Numbered from the stretch's first letter, positions 11,311-23,310 are shown. The stretch is DNA of 64,000 bases from Ampelocalamus luodianensis (GCA_036346255.1 CM070628.1:21281840-21345839), one strand, 5' to 3'. Notes: generated from the letters alone by a model not told the origin. A program made the numbers and translations.

Positions 11311-12915
11311 TGAAGGGATACGGGTAGGCTACGATAGCAACAATTCAAAAATTCTACCACGTAAACCAGGATACCAAGTAAGTAGATGATCACACATCGT
11401 TACCACCAGACGCGCAGTGTAGCAGAAGAAGAGTGGGAGCAGCCTAGTCCAACGAAGAGCGCATCGATGAAGTGATCGTAGTCGATCGTTCAGCGCCCTC
11501 ACGAATCGATCGTCTCCTCCAGCAACCTCTGAAGTTCCTTGTGAAGATCGTGGATCGTCCTCAAGCGCAACAACAACAGCAGCAGCGCCTCTACGGTATC
11601 CACATGTCTAGGGAAGGAACAACCGGACGCTGATGTGCTAGCACCAAGTCGCACGGTGGGGCTCTCTCGGGAAAATAGCGGCTAGGGTTTCGGTGGAGCA
11701 ACTCACGTCTCTCGTCCTACTCATAATAGCCTCAAACATCTCCTTATATAGTGCCCCATGATAGATCCTATCCGAACACGTTTGACGAATCGTATTCGTA
11801 CTGGTTTGTTCCAACCCGTTAAGTATGTGACCCGTTAGGTTTATGTGTAATCGGTTGTGACCCAAAAACCCTTTTCCGACCATGAGTCATAGCGATCCCT
11901 AGCAGGACATAACGATTCTTGAATACACACAAATTATATCGGATGAAACTTAATGCAATATGATCTACGACCAGGTCCTCATCACTTACGACCAGCTTGT
12001 ATCTTGTCACGACCAGTCTGTATTTAAGTACGACCAGTTTGTAACTCTTTACGACCAGTTAATACTTAAGTACGACCAGTTCGTATTTAGTCTCGACCAG
12101 CTCGTAACTCCTTACGACCAGGTTTCGACCACTCTGTGATTACGTTCGACCAGTCTATAATTGATTGAACTAAGCGACTTACTCGTGTATTCTCCTTTTG
12201 CCTCACGATATCTGGTTTGAACTCCAGGTGAGATATATGTCATCCATGGACTGTTCAATACTTTCTCGATTGAGTATCGGATAACCTTATGTGGTTGAAC
12301 TCTTCGACCACGAGTGGCATGGCTATGCACTTTCTTTATCTGACCACTTCGAGAGGCCTAGAGATATCTCACCTGTTATGTTAGGAGGGGTAAATCTCGT
12401 ATCCGACCAGTCACATCCCTCCGCATGTTTCATAGCATACCCGAAAGCTACCTTTATAACTACCCAGTTACGAGTAGCGTTTGGCAACCCCTAAGAGTGC
12501 TATTACACATATAGGGAATCATGCTGATCTTAGGTCTAAGGATTATACATTATAATTGCTTGATACCAACTAATGACACATAGAATCATAACAATCTCAA
12601 TAGTATATCAAGGTGGGTCTATCCAACCCCATGTTCTCTAACATGCGTTCACATTATTGATTCGATATCCCCATATCCATGATCGATGAAACATGGTCAT
12701 CAATCAATACATATGCTGGTCATAGAGTCACTAGTGTTCCAATCAGTAACATTCGACTAGGGATACTTTTAGAACGACATCATATAAGTCACATACTCGT
12801 TGATCTATATAACTGATGATTCATTCAAGAAACAGAATAATATTTATTTAATAAATCATAAACATAGACGTGATACAATCATCTCTATGATTGCCTCTAG
12901 GGCATATCACCAACA
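11311..12915 (-). mobile_element. copia solo LTR inside the Tat RT
   Basis: On the minus strand the element starts TGTTGGTGATATGCCCTAGA and ends CCCTTCA, with TG and CA ends. The start resembles Angela-like grass copia LTRs as I remember them. It is flanked by 5-bp repeats with one mismatch, CGTGT (11306-11310) and CGTGC (12916-12920). The host RT frame resumes exactly across it (NNGA before, TYQRL after). No internal region is present, so it is a solo LTR left by LTR-LTR recombination. Confidence 0.85.
11965..12160. repeat. CGACCAG interspersed short repeat
   Basis: The octamer ACGACCAG, or CGACCAG with one change, recurs about nine times at roughly 20-28 base spacing, usually followed by a T-rich GTA-containing spacer. 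It lies within the copia solo LTR and may be an LTR promoter repeat. Function unknown. Confidence 0.7.
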
Positions 12916-13340
12916 CGTGCGCCATTATTTTTCAACCCAAATGGCATCTTAACGTGGCAATAAATGCCAAAAGGGGTAATGAAGGAAGTCTTCTCTTCAT
13001 CTTCTCTTGCCATGTTTATTTGATGATAACCCAAGTAAGCATCCAAAAAAACTCATCAATTCACATCCCGAAGTGGAGTCAACCATTGGTCGATGCGAGG
13101 GTAAAGGAAGCCATCCTTAGGATAGGCACTATTCAAATTAGTAAAATCAACGCAAATCGCCACTTACCATTTGATTTCTTAGCCATGACCAGGTTCGCGA
13201 GTCAATCTAGATGGTTGACTTCACGAATGAAACTAGCGTCTAAGAGTTTATCCAACTCTTGACGAATGGCTTCTTGCCGACCAGGAGCAAAATGCCAGAG
13301 CTTTTGTTTCACTAATCATTTCTTAGGCTGTATGGCTAGC
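12916..13340 (-). pseudogene. Tat-type gypsy RT N-terminal half
   Basis: The minus strand reads KQKLWHFAPGRQEAIRQELDKLL, then IREVNHLDWLANLVMAKKSNGKWR, then a frameshifted region, ending in a KMPFGLKNNGA-like block at the solo LTR. These are the first RT motifs of Tat elements. Stops and frameshifts within 13000-13140 disable it. Confidence 0.8.
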
Positions 13341-14345
13341 ATGTGCTCTATCACCTCCCTTGGAACTCCAGGGATGCCAGATGGTTACCACTTAAACACA
13401 TCTACGTTAGCCCGGAGGAAGGAGATGAGCTCGAGTTCCTATTTCTTATTCATCCCTAGCCCAATTTGCATTGTCTTGGACTAGTCGTCAGAGGTAAGTG
13501 GCACTTGCTTCACCTTTTTATTTGGTTGAGGAATTGCCTTAAGCTTTTCTGCTTTTGCAACCTTGTTGGGTTCGCAGCTTTTCTCCTTTCGCAGCCTTAA
13601 TGGTAATTGATCAACAATTTCCAACAAATTGCGATTGCAGTTAAGTGCAATAGAATGGTTTCCTTGCACATAAATGACACCTTTTGGACTAGGAATTTTA
13701 ATGCTCTGGTAGGCGTGATGAGTTGTCACCATGAATTTTGTTAGCGAATGTCTGCCCAAAATTGCATTATAAGCAGACTCAATCTACAATTTCAAACATA
13801 ATCAGTTTTGTTCAAAAATTATGAGAATTTGCAAAAGTTATTGGTAACACAATTTGACCAATTGGAGTTATTGAAGGACCAGGTACTATCCTAAAGAAAA
13901 GATTTGTAACCAGTTTAATTCTAGAACGAGGAATTTGCATCTCATCTAGAGCAGTTATAAAAAGTAAATCTAAAGAACTCCCTCCATCTACGAGTACTAT
14001 TCCTACTTTGCAATTACTAATAATAGGATAAACAACCAGCGAAATTTTACGAGGAGTAGATATACCTTTTGGACAATCTTCTTTGTTGAAGGTCAAAATA
14101 ATATCCGACCACTTCGGATAGCTTTGCTTTCCTGGTTGGGTATTAACACTATTGACCTCTCTACAAGCGGATTTGTATTGGCTCTTGGACAGGTAAGCAG
14201 CTGATCCTCCGAAGATTACATTGACATGGTTGTTAGGTTTCTGATATGCCATTTTCTCATCTCCATCTGCATCTTTGGTGTTGCTTAGAACACCACCTTC
14301 AGGTATTGTGGGCATTAGCGCTTTTCCTAAGTAGAAGTCATCCAT
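13341..14345 (-). pseudogene. Tat-type gypsy protease region
   Basis: A 177-codon minus-strand frame (13812-14345) contains NVIFGGSAAYLSKSQ and VGIVLVDGGSSLDLLF, the aspartic protease site with DGGS. A second frame (13481-13759) begins MGRHSLTKFMVTTHHAYQSIKIP, the conserved protease-to-RT linker of Tat polyproteins. The two frames are separated by a frameshift at about 13760-13810. Confidence 0.8.
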
Positions 14346-15180
14346 ACGTTTTTGCCAGATACGACAGTATGCAAATTATGACCAGGCACACCATGAAGTG
14401 GGCACTAGTGGCCATTTCCACTGGTTGTACCAGAGCCTTTGGAGAAAGACAAGTCGGATAAGCGACCAGTGGATTTCTTCCACTGACCCTTGCCTTTGTT
14501 ATAGGTCGGACGTTGCTCAATGGCAACGACCTCCCTTTGTGCAGGTCTTGGCTTGTTTTTCTTTTTGGCCTTACCTTTGTCAGGTCTGGTCGGTTTCTTG
14601 GACTCCTTCTGGTCAGAAACCTTCATTCCCAGTTGTGGGAGTGTGTGGCCTTTGTCAACCATACGGTTCCATTGTACTGCTTCGTTAGCATCTGTATAGT
14701 GGTCGGCCATGTCAAACAGATTTGACACAGTGCTTGGTGGATTGATATTGAGGTCTTCAACAAACCTCTTATATCGCACCGCTTGCTTAAATGCTCGAAT
14801 CACATAATCAACAATAATGTTAGGAATTGTATTACACACTTCAATAAATCTCTTAAAAATTGACACAAATTTCCCCCAGAAATTTGATAGAGACGATGTA
14901 AATCATTTTCCTTCCCAGGTTTTGTATAGCCACTTTTAAAATTGCTTATAAGGGCATGGCATAAGTTTTCCCAACTGAAAATAGAGTTTTTGGGCCAGTT
15001 GAACAACCAGTCTGAGCGGATCCTTTTATGACAGTGGGTAAATGGTTTGCCATTATCTTTTCATCCCCGTCCGCAGCCTGGACGGCGATAGTGTAGATTT
15101 GAAGGAATGGTGAAGGATTCTGAGTTCCATCAGAACCTTCTATATGCCCACGGCTTGAACCTTGCGAGCCAATTGACATC
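14346..15180 (-). pseudogene. Tat-type gypsy gag
   Basis: Three overlapping minus-strand frames give the gag core in order. DGTQNPSPFLQIYTIAVQAADGDE lies at about 15060-15130. KTLFSVGKTYAMPL and the DLHRLYQISGG block follow, then FKRFIEVCNTIP with AVRYKRFVEDLNINPPSTV at about 14730-14866. The basic, proline-rich C-terminus runs to about 14405. Several frameshifts. Confidence 0.8.
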
Positions 15181-16300
15181 CCTTAGCCCGGGTGATAAAG
15201 CCTTGCACCCTGTGTAAGGTCTCAATAGTAGTCATACATTATGACCTTCAACATAATTATTAGGGGGGCAAGGTCGTCTATGACCATGGTAAGGACACTC
15301 ACCTGGGCCCCATTTGTCGAATGCGTTCTGGAAAGGTGAAGCGTCTTCTTGAAGAATATTGCTGTCGTGATGATGACGTCTAGAGTCAGACTGGTCTACT
15401 CTATAACTGTTTTGAGCTCTTGATGACAGCGAGAGGCTTTGCACTTCGGCAGTGGCCTTTTGACAGTCAGCAATGAGTGAACAAATGACCAAAAGGTCTT
15501 GTTCACCATCATTTCCTGTTGGGTGGTGGCAATTGCACTTGAGAGTATTCGTACTCTATCAACGAGAGTCTCTGCCTATTAGGGTGATGATAAAACATTG
15601 AGATCTCTTACTGTTGTCTTTGGAGCAACCTGGGGCACGACTGGTGGATGTTGTTCACCGATCGCAAGTATTCTAGATGTTCTTGGTGCGTTGTCATGGT
15701 ATTGGAGATGGGCCTCCTCAATTGCCTTCTGCTTGGTTGTGTGGATTTGATTGCTTCGCTCATGTGCCAAATGTTGGGCTTGTTCCTGGGCCTTGTGTTG
15801 CTTTGTCCGTTGTTTGTCGATTTCATTGGCATTGTGATGCACATTCATGAAATTTAGAGTAGATAGAGGGTGATAACGTCCCATCCTCATCAAAAGAGGG
15901 GTAGTAATTGAGACCACAGAGTTGATGGAGTAGATGCTTTGGAGATGATTCTTCCATCACCTCAGCATAGTTTTCATCATCGAGATCGTCATAAAATGCT
16001 ATAGTACTAGCATCATGATCATTTGTCTCCTGATTTGAGAAAGTTGGGACATAACCACTCTCGGAGTTGCTTGAGAGTGGGTTTGATATTCCCACCGCCT
16101 TACTCCCAATGGATTGGTTTAAGGGCGATGAGGACTTCTTCTCTAGAATGTACTCATCAAAGAAGTCGCACTTGCACGCCTCCTTTGGGGTGTAGTCCTC
16201 CATTGTGAGGTGGGCGTAGTCATCGAGATCGAAGGAATTATGCTCGTAGTCCATCAGCGAGGCCGTGAGGACATCAAAGTGAAGAAATATTCGGATTCAG
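15181..16300 (-). pseudogene. Tat element upstream region with acidic ORF
   Basis: Two minus-strand frames (16254-15823 and 15917-15579) precede gag. The first is rich in Asp, Glu and Ser with no known domain. The second is Gln/His-rich and may be the gag N-terminal part. Upstream reading frames before gag occur in some Tat elements, so they are assigned to the element by position only. Confidence 0.4.
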
Positions 16301-16349
16301 AGGACAACCTTTAGATTGTTGGCGCCCTCCTTCTAACGCCAACTATCAA

Positions 16350-16905
16350 TGATCAGAACACGGGGTTCCTAATCGAACTTACTCAAGAATGTAATATGAG
16401 AACACTATCAAATTAAGACCGTATATTACAATGGACACACTAGGTGTTTGTATGAGAATACAATGGATGTTAAATATGGTCATTACGACTAAACAAGTAA
16501 TGCTAAAAACATGTCTCTTGTTATCCCTTATGTTACAGAGAATGTGGGCTACCCCCTTTATAGTATTTGAAGGGGTAGCAATTAATGCAGCTAAAGGCGC
16601 CTCTAATCTTCATGCACGTTCGCCAAGAGAGTCTTGAACTGTTGCGTATGTTAGCCAACTGTCGTAAATTGCTAAATGCAGCAAAAGCCACCTTCCCACC
16701 AGTCACATGGGTAAATGTTGGTGTTTCCTAACTAGTTAGGTGGTCGAAGACTATCTAAGACCGAATAGCTGGTCGTACATGACCTAAACTGGTCGTCGAC
16801 TAGTTTGGCCATATTAAAGGGAATTAAACTACCTTTATAAATTGGTTGTAGGTTCGTAACCTAGACATAGTGGACCTATGTTAAATGGGCCTAGTGGTTG
16901 CTACT
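16350..16905 (-). mobile_element. Tat-type gypsy 5' LTR (tentative)
   Basis: At 16318-16345 the minus strand shows TTGGCG followed by an imperfect GC-rich stretch and GGCGCC, resembling the primer-binding site region of Tat elements. The LTR should start just beyond it, and a CA end fits at 16350. The outer boundary is not certain. It is placed before the TIR element at 16914. Confidence 0.4.
16555..16563 (-). promoter_or_regulatory. candidate LTR TATA box
   Basis: The minus strand reads CTATAAAG followed by a G-rich run, at a position inside the tentative LTR suited to drive transcription toward gag at lower coordinates. Based on motif and position only. Confidence 0.4.
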
Positions 16906-16913
16906 TCTACTGT

Positions 16914-17693
16914 GGGCAAGGTTGTTAAAATCATGACTCTAGTCGTAGAATCGTACGATTCTACGATCCTATAACACCAATATGATCCAAATTGCACCTT
17001 GAGTCGCACCTAGTAGAATCATGGTATAATCACGCTCCTAATCATAGAATCAGGTAGAATCGCAGTAGAATCGTGGTATAATCATTTAGAATCACACATC
17101 ACCTCAAATTATAAAAGAATTAGGTGTTTTGTTGTGTGCTATCCATCAATTCAAGTTATATTATAAGTACTAAGTAATTTGTAGGTTAGACATTAAGATT
17201 TGGAGGTTTGGAATAGTAAAAATTATTTTTTTATTTATTTACTTTTATGTAAAGGAATATTTGATTATTAGCCACTCCAAAGATGTGCAATTCAGGATTT
17301 GCCACTCCATGTGTCTATGACATGTGGGTCCTGGGGCCACATGTCATAGACACATGAGTGGCAAATCCTGAATTGCACATCTTTAACGATAACAAATAAT
17401 CAAATTTCCCGTATGTAAAATGTTCAGGTAATGACAAGGTTGTTAAAATCAATATTTTAGATGTAGCTCTGAATGATATGGAATCTAAAATATGATTTAG
17501 ACATTTATCAATCAAATTAAATGTCAAATGACTAAATATACACTCATATCACTCTTGGAATACACGACACATTGAAAAAATGTATTTTTGGTAGAATCAG
17601 GTAGAATCTTAGATTCTACGATTCGATCCTAAAATGTGATTCTACCGGAGTGTCTCCGATCCGATTTAGAATCACAATTCTGACAAACTTGAC
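16914..17693. mobile_element. non-autonomous TIR element with GATTCTA-rich ends
   Basis: The left end reads GGCAAGGTTGTTAAAATC and the right end, on the opposite strand, reads GGTCAAGTTTGTCAGAAT. They are a degenerate inverted pair. Both subterminal regions are packed with GATTCTA/TAGAATC words (at least ten by eye), including the palindrome ATCGTACGAT. A second GACAAGGTTGTTAAAATC occurs internally at 17436, so two copies may be nested. No coding capacity. Superfamily unclear. Confidence 0.5.
17254..17410. mobile_element. foldback MITE, about 157 bp
   Basis: The two halves are near-perfect inverted repeats of about 70 bases each around a short GTCCTGGGG centre, so the whole element can form one hairpin. 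Flanking direct repeats TATGTAAA (17246-17253 and 17412-17419) give an 8-bp target duplication, or 9 bp with one mismatch. That length fits hAT or Mutator-type MITEs. Confidence 0.8.
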
Positions 17694-18160
17694 CACGGGT
17701 CTCTACATTGTGCCTACTACAAGCATGATGACCATAGGTATTAGGACTGCTACAAGCGAAGGAGAGACCGTGGTCGCCGAGGTGGACGTCCCCTGAAGGG
17801 CTCTGGAGGTTCCTCCCACTTAGGAGCTAGCGCCTCTCGCTAGGGCTCCTCCGGTGACACCACACGACAACTCCTCTCCCTGCTCCAGTGCCTCAGTGTC
17901 AGCTCGTCCTCGGACTCCTCAGATTCTACTCGTTTGGTTGTTGCTTCTCGGCAGTCTTCCTCACCTCCGCCTTCTCCCTCATTAGGTATCTTGTCGCCAT
18001 GGATCTTAGACTCTTGTGCTTCCTTTCATATGGCACCATATTCTACTCACCTCACTTTGTGAGTCCCACAACTCTTCCTTCCATTGTTTAGACTATAGAT
18101 GATACATCTCTTCCTATTGAATGTCGATGCACCTTTTCCACTTCTTCTTTTCATGTTCCT
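17694..18160 (+). pseudogene. copia gag end and protease remnant
   Basis: The frame shows CAYYKHDDHRY-stop-DCYKRRR, a decayed zinc knuckle, at 17709-17750. At 17998-18060 it reads PWILDSCASFHM, where the protease normally has LDSGAS. The Gly to Cys change and nearby stops indicate an inactive enzyme. The upstream part of gag is cut off by the TIR element. Confidence 0.7.
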
Positions 18161-18424
18161 TTAGTCTCTCATGTTTCTCAGCTTACTGTGCAGCTTATGT
18201 CGACTGGTCAGATCACCAATCATGATAGTCGTATTGTTCTTGAGTCTAACTCTTATTGTGTCTAGGACCACCACACGGGAACTCTACTTGGTACTAGCCC
18301 TCGGTGTCGTGATTCGCGTTATCTTTGGGAGCTCGACTGCCTACATCTTCCTTCCATTGTCTCCACCTGGCAGTTAGCCACTACTACTGCCTCTAGTTTT
18401 GTTGCAGCCTCTACTACTTCCTTT

Positions 18425-19160
18425 GCTCAATGGCACCATCGTTTGGGTCATCTCTGCAGATCACGTCTATCGACACTAGTAGGTCATGGTGTTCTTGGGT
18501 CTGATTCTGGGGACACATCTTTACATTGTATGGATTGCAAGCTTGGCAAACAACTGCAACTCCCTTATCCCTCTAGTGATTTTGTTTCTACTCGTCCTTT
18601 TGATCTTGTTCACTTCGATGTTTGGGGTCTGGCTCCATTCATTTCGAAAGAGGATCATCGATACTATGTGATCTATTGATGATTATTCTCGTCATACTTG
18701 GTTCTACTTTGTGTCCTCTCACAGTTAGGTTCTCTTTATTTACTAGATGTTCATCACCATAGTTCGCACTCAGTTTGATTCGGCCATTCGCGTCTTTTGT
18801 GTTGACTCTGCTGGTGAGTATCTGTCTACTCCATTGTGTTGCTTTCTTGCTGAGCATGGTACTCTTTCCTAGTATTTTTGTCATGCTGCTCATGCTTAGA
18901 ACAGTGTCTCTAAGCGTAAGCATCGTCACTTACTTGAGACAGCTCGTGCTCTTATGCTTGTCTTTTTTTTGTTCCATGTCACTTCTGGGCTAAGATTGTC
19001 TCCACTGCTGCTTTCCTCATCAACATGCAGCCTTCCACTACTCTACCGGGCTCTCCTCTTGTCGAGCATCTCTAAGGTTGGGCTCCAGAGTACGGTCACC
19101 TTTGCTATTTTGGTTGTATCTGTTTTATCCTTATCCCACCTCGTGAGCGTACCAAACTGA
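18425..19160 (+). pseudogene. copia integrase remnant
   Basis: The frame opens with the pre-integrase WHHRLGHLCRSRL and CMDCKLGKQLQLP zinc-binding blocks (about 18430-18570). It continues through RPFDLVHFDVWG with a catalytic Asp and RVFCVDSAGEY with a second. Stops replace Gln codons at several points. Order and spacing are typical of Ty1/copia pol. Confidence 0.8.
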
Positions 19161-19616
19161 CTGCTCAGTCAGTTGAGTGTGTGTTTTTGGCTATAGTCTT
19201 GAGCATAAGGGTTATCGCTGCTACGACCCTTTTGCTCGCTAGATGAGGATATCTCAGGATGTCACCTTCGATGAGTCCCGACCTTACTACCCCACGTTCC
19301 TCTACTGTTAGCTCAGATTCACTTGTTGAGTCTATCTCCTTTTTTATTTTTCCCGGCTCTCAACTTTCCACTTCTATTTTGTTTCTACCTCCATCTTCTT
19401 CACTCCCCTCTTATTCGGCTCCACCTGTCCCCTCTCCGTCGGAGTTTCCTTCTAGCTTCTTTGTCGAGATTCCACATTTTCCCTTGCACTACTCTCGCCG
19501 TCCTTGGTTTACTCCTTCTCCAGTTGAGCCTCTGTCTTTGCTGGGTCCTGCTCCCAGCTCTTCTTATCTGTCCTTGCTAGGTCCTACTCTGTCTTCTCAT
19601 CTCAAATACGATCTTT

Positions 19617-20420
19617 GTGATCGTCGTATTATCGAGCCTCTGGCGCTCACAGTTTGTAGGCGCTACTCTTTTTGAGCCTACGACCTACCATGAGGTTGTT
19701 GCTCACCCTGAGTGCCAGCTCATGATGTTTAGGGAGATTGCTGCTTTGGAGCATACTGCCACTTGGGATCTTGTGTCCTTACCTGCGTGTGTCACTCCTA
19801 TCACGTGCAAGTGGGTGTACAAGATCAAGACCCGCTCGAATGGTTCCCTTGAGCGATACAAGGCTCGTATTGTGGCGTGTGATTTTTAGCTGGAGCATAG
19901 TCGTGACTACTATGAAACCTTCGCTCCTATTGCCCACATAACCACTTGTCACACTCTCCTTGTTGTGGCCATTGTTTGGCAGTGGCTCATCTCTCAGTTG
20001 GACGTCAAGAATGCCTTTCGCAATGGCGAGCTACGTGAGGAGGTCTACATGTAGCCACCCCTTGAGTATTCTGTCCTTGATGGTATGGTTTGTCACCTTC
20101 GTCGCTCTCTCTATGGGCTCAAATAAGCCCCTCGTGTTTGGTTTGACCGTTTCTCCTCTATTGTTATTACTGGCGACTTCTCCGCCAGTGATCGTGACCT
20201 TGCCCTCTTTGTACACACCTCTCCTTGCGGTTAAACGTTCCTCATTCTCTATGTGGATGATATGATCATTACTAAAGATGACTCTTAGTATATTATCTTT
20301 GTGAAGAAGCGTCTCAGTAAGCAGTTCTTGATGTCTAATTTGGATCCTCTTCGTTACTTCTTTGGGATTGAGGTTACTTCTATGCCTAAGGGTTACTAGA
20401 GAAGTACATTCAAGATATTC
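19617..20420 (+). pseudogene. copia reverse transcriptase remnant
   Basis: Blocks in order: EPTTYHEVVAHPECQLMM, TCKWVYKIKTRSNGSLERYKAR, FAPIAH, SQLDVKNAFRNGEL, then ILYVDDMIITKDD with the catalytic YVDD near 20252-20264. In-frame TAG and TAA stops stand where copia consensus has Gln, for example after ACDF (19887) and in YGLK-stop-AP (20122). Non-functional. Confidence 0.85.
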
Positions 20421-20429
20421 TTGTTTACG

Positions 20430-21120
20430 CTTGTCTCACTAATTAGCGTATGGTGGATACTCCTATGGAGCTTAGCGTTCACCTTCGGCCTACAGATGGT
20501 GAGCTTCTTGAGGATCCCACTTGCTACCACTATCTTGTTGGGGGCCTCGTCCACCTTGGGATCACTCGACCTAACATTTCTTATCTAGTTTACATCCTGA
20601 GTCAAATCATCTCTGCTCCCACTCGGCTCTACTACAGTCACCTTCTTCATGTTCTGTGATATCTTCGCGGGACCAACACTCTTCGTCTTTTCTTTCCTCG
20701 CTCTAGTTCTCTGCAGCTTCAAGCGTACTCTGATGCGACCTGAGCAAGTGATCATTCTAATCGCCGGTCTCTTCTGCCTATTGTGTTTTCCTTGGTTTCT
20801 CTCCGATTGCCTGGAAGACAAAGAAGCAGACTATCGTTTCCCGTTCGAGTGCTGAGGCTGAGTTGAGAGCCATGGCGTCATTGACAGCTGAGATCACCTA
20901 GTTTCGGTGGCTACTTGAGGATTTCGGTGTTTCAGTTTCTGCACTGACTTCTCTCTTATCAGACAGTACTGGTGCGATCAGCATTACTTGAGATCCAGTA
21001 AAGAATGAACTCACCAAGCACATTGGAGTAGATGCTTCATACATGAGATCATAAGTGCAAGACCAAGTTATTGCTCTTCCGTATGTGCCTTCGGAGTTTC
21101 AGTTAGCAGATTTCTTTACC
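20430..21120 (+). pseudogene. copia RNase H remnant
   Basis: It contains RMVDTPMELSVHLRPTDGE, then the ISYLVYILSQ segment, a SDAT block, and near 21000-21030 words like NELTKHIGVDA in a broken frame. This is the final pol domain. A weak purine tract precedes the LTR start at 21199. Confidence 0.75.
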
Positions 21121-21198
21121 AAGGTACATATTAGAGTTCAGCATAGTTTCTACCTCTCCAAACTCAGTGTTGTTGATCTACCGTGAGTTTGAGAGAGG

Positions 21199-21300
21199 TG
21201 TTAGATATGTATATAGTTTAGAGTGTTCTTTACATGTTAATCTACTCTGTATATGATATATTAGTCTTTTGGCTCATTGGAAGGTTCATTCCAACAGCTA
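21199..21300 (+). mobile_element. copia 3' LTR start, truncated
   Basis: After GAGAGAGG the sequence TGTTAGATATGTATATAG is a typical copia LTR opening. No matching CA end is evident and no second LTR is in the window, so only a fragment is supported. Confidence 0.5.
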
Positions 21301-23308
21301 CATCGCTACATAACTCCGCTCTCTGCACAACCTTAACGCCGACACTGTTTCACAAGACACGTTGAAATCACACACCACAGATGATGCACTCACAAAAGGA
21401 AAAGCGGACACTGCAACTGAAACCGACTGCATGACAAAAAATCCGTAGCAGCAGCAGGAAGCTCCTGTTTGATGCCGCACACCAAAATTAACATAACGTT
21501 TCCTTTTGAGTATGTGAGCATGACCATTGTTGCCTTAGTTAGCTACAAGGCAGATTGCTCCTATATGCTTTGGCTGCTTGCAATCTTGCATTGCACCCCG
21601 GTGTCGATCTATAACAATCTTTTATTCTTTTTCTGTCTGATATATCATCGATGGGCATGCTGAAGGGGCAGCAGGTCTTCTAACCCAATAACCGCATTTG
21701 TCGCGTTTCACATACGCAATCTGAAAACGAGAGAGAGAAAAAAATTCTCTTCCTCCTAGATTGGACTTGGATAGGTTGTATCTGTATGTTCCCACTGCAT
21801 GCACAATAGAATTAGAATCTAATTTTACCCAAATCGCACTAAGAAATCTCTGAACTGAACACACGTCATCAGTCTTGTATGGTGACTACCTGCTCGAGGT
21901 TATAGACCAAACCATGATTGTATTTGGACCTACCTTACCTATAGAAGGCGTGTTAGAACAATACTAGTATTTGTTTTTCTGACTACTGGCAGTAGCCTCC
22001 CGTAGACTATCTGCAGCTGTTGTACAGAGATGCTCATGAGTCCCATAGAATTTTTTTCTGCAATTTCAGTTCCTGTAATGTGGTCAGAGAAGCATGTGCC
22101 AAAAACAAGTCCTTGTCTGACAAAACTACACTTGTAAACACAAGTTAGTTCCTTCATTTTTTAGTTGAGCAATGAGAAAATCCCATAAGTGCCAACTTCT
22201 GTAGTTCTGTTTCATGCTAACCGTACCATGTTGGCCCAGCTTCTATCTATCTCTCGTTCCTCACAAACACGCACAACACACAAGAAACAAAGGAAGAAGA
22301 TGAACATTCGAAGTTTCTTTTGGTAACTTCAAAAGACTACATTGCAACTATTTTCTTCTCTTATCATGTCATATTTAACATCTGATCACATAGGCTTATA
22401 TAAGCCACACACGCACACATGTACTAGCACACATGCAGCCACACCTACCACTAACGCACGCATTAACTCCTAATAATCTGTCCACTAAGAAACTTCTAAC
22501 ATTACACGCTAGTAAATCACATACATGTAACGCACTAACACGCGTCACTATCTCCCACTACTTACGCCACTAGCATGGCAAACTCTAATACATGATACAA
22601 CTAGACTTGATGACAAGATTAATTGTCATCGGTATTGTCCATCGGTGAGAACCAGTTCGGTTATAAACATTTGAACCATATCACAACTTTCTTTATTAAT
22701 GAAATCTCTTGCTTCCCAAGAAAATATCACAACTGTAGCATCACTGGCTTACATCGAATCATAATTTCTAAGATAATTAACCTTAACGCACCACTCTGAA
22801 ATCACACACCACCAGATGATGCACTGAGAAAGGAAAAGCAGACACTGAAACTGAAACTGACTGCACAACAAATCCGTACCTTCTGGTGCCGCACACCCAA
22901 ATTAACACAGCTTTTCTTGCAATCAATCGACCCTCTTCTTGAATCGAATGGCCAATCCAAATTATCAGAATCATAAGGACGATCGATCTTGACGTGTAAT
23001 TCATGAGGGCATTGATGCCTTTATTAGGTGAGAGGTTTAAGCACCAGCATGCGGCAGAAATAATATGATTATTGTTGCACTTTTATGTTGTTGTTGTGTG
23101 TGCGATCTTCGAGTCATGCGTCTCCTGATTGTGTTGATTCTGCAGCACTCAAAGGTGCTGAAACTGACCGTGCAGCCGCTATGTATGTAGATGGGCAATA
23201 ATTCTTGATACTGCCGTATCTGAATGTCTGTCTCATATCATAGCTATCTCTTACCTCTGGTGCTTGTTTCCTACGAGATTGTCTGCAACGGCATTGTGTA
23301 CTAGATAC
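21301..23308. other. intergenic region with a diverged direct repeat
   Basis: I see no gene here. The segments 21330-21495 and 22778-22912 are diverged direct copies, sharing CACACCA, GATGATGCACT, AAAGGAAAAGC and a GCCGCACAC word in order. The rest is AT-rich with no clear repeat ends. Short frames lack any domain. Confidence 0.5.
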
Positions 23309-23310
23309 TA

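Noticed and set aside
12000..12160. Possible CRISPR-like array of CGACCAG repeats
   Set aside because: Repeats are only 7-8 bases with irregular spacing, in an LTR of a plant genome. This is an LTR internal repeat.
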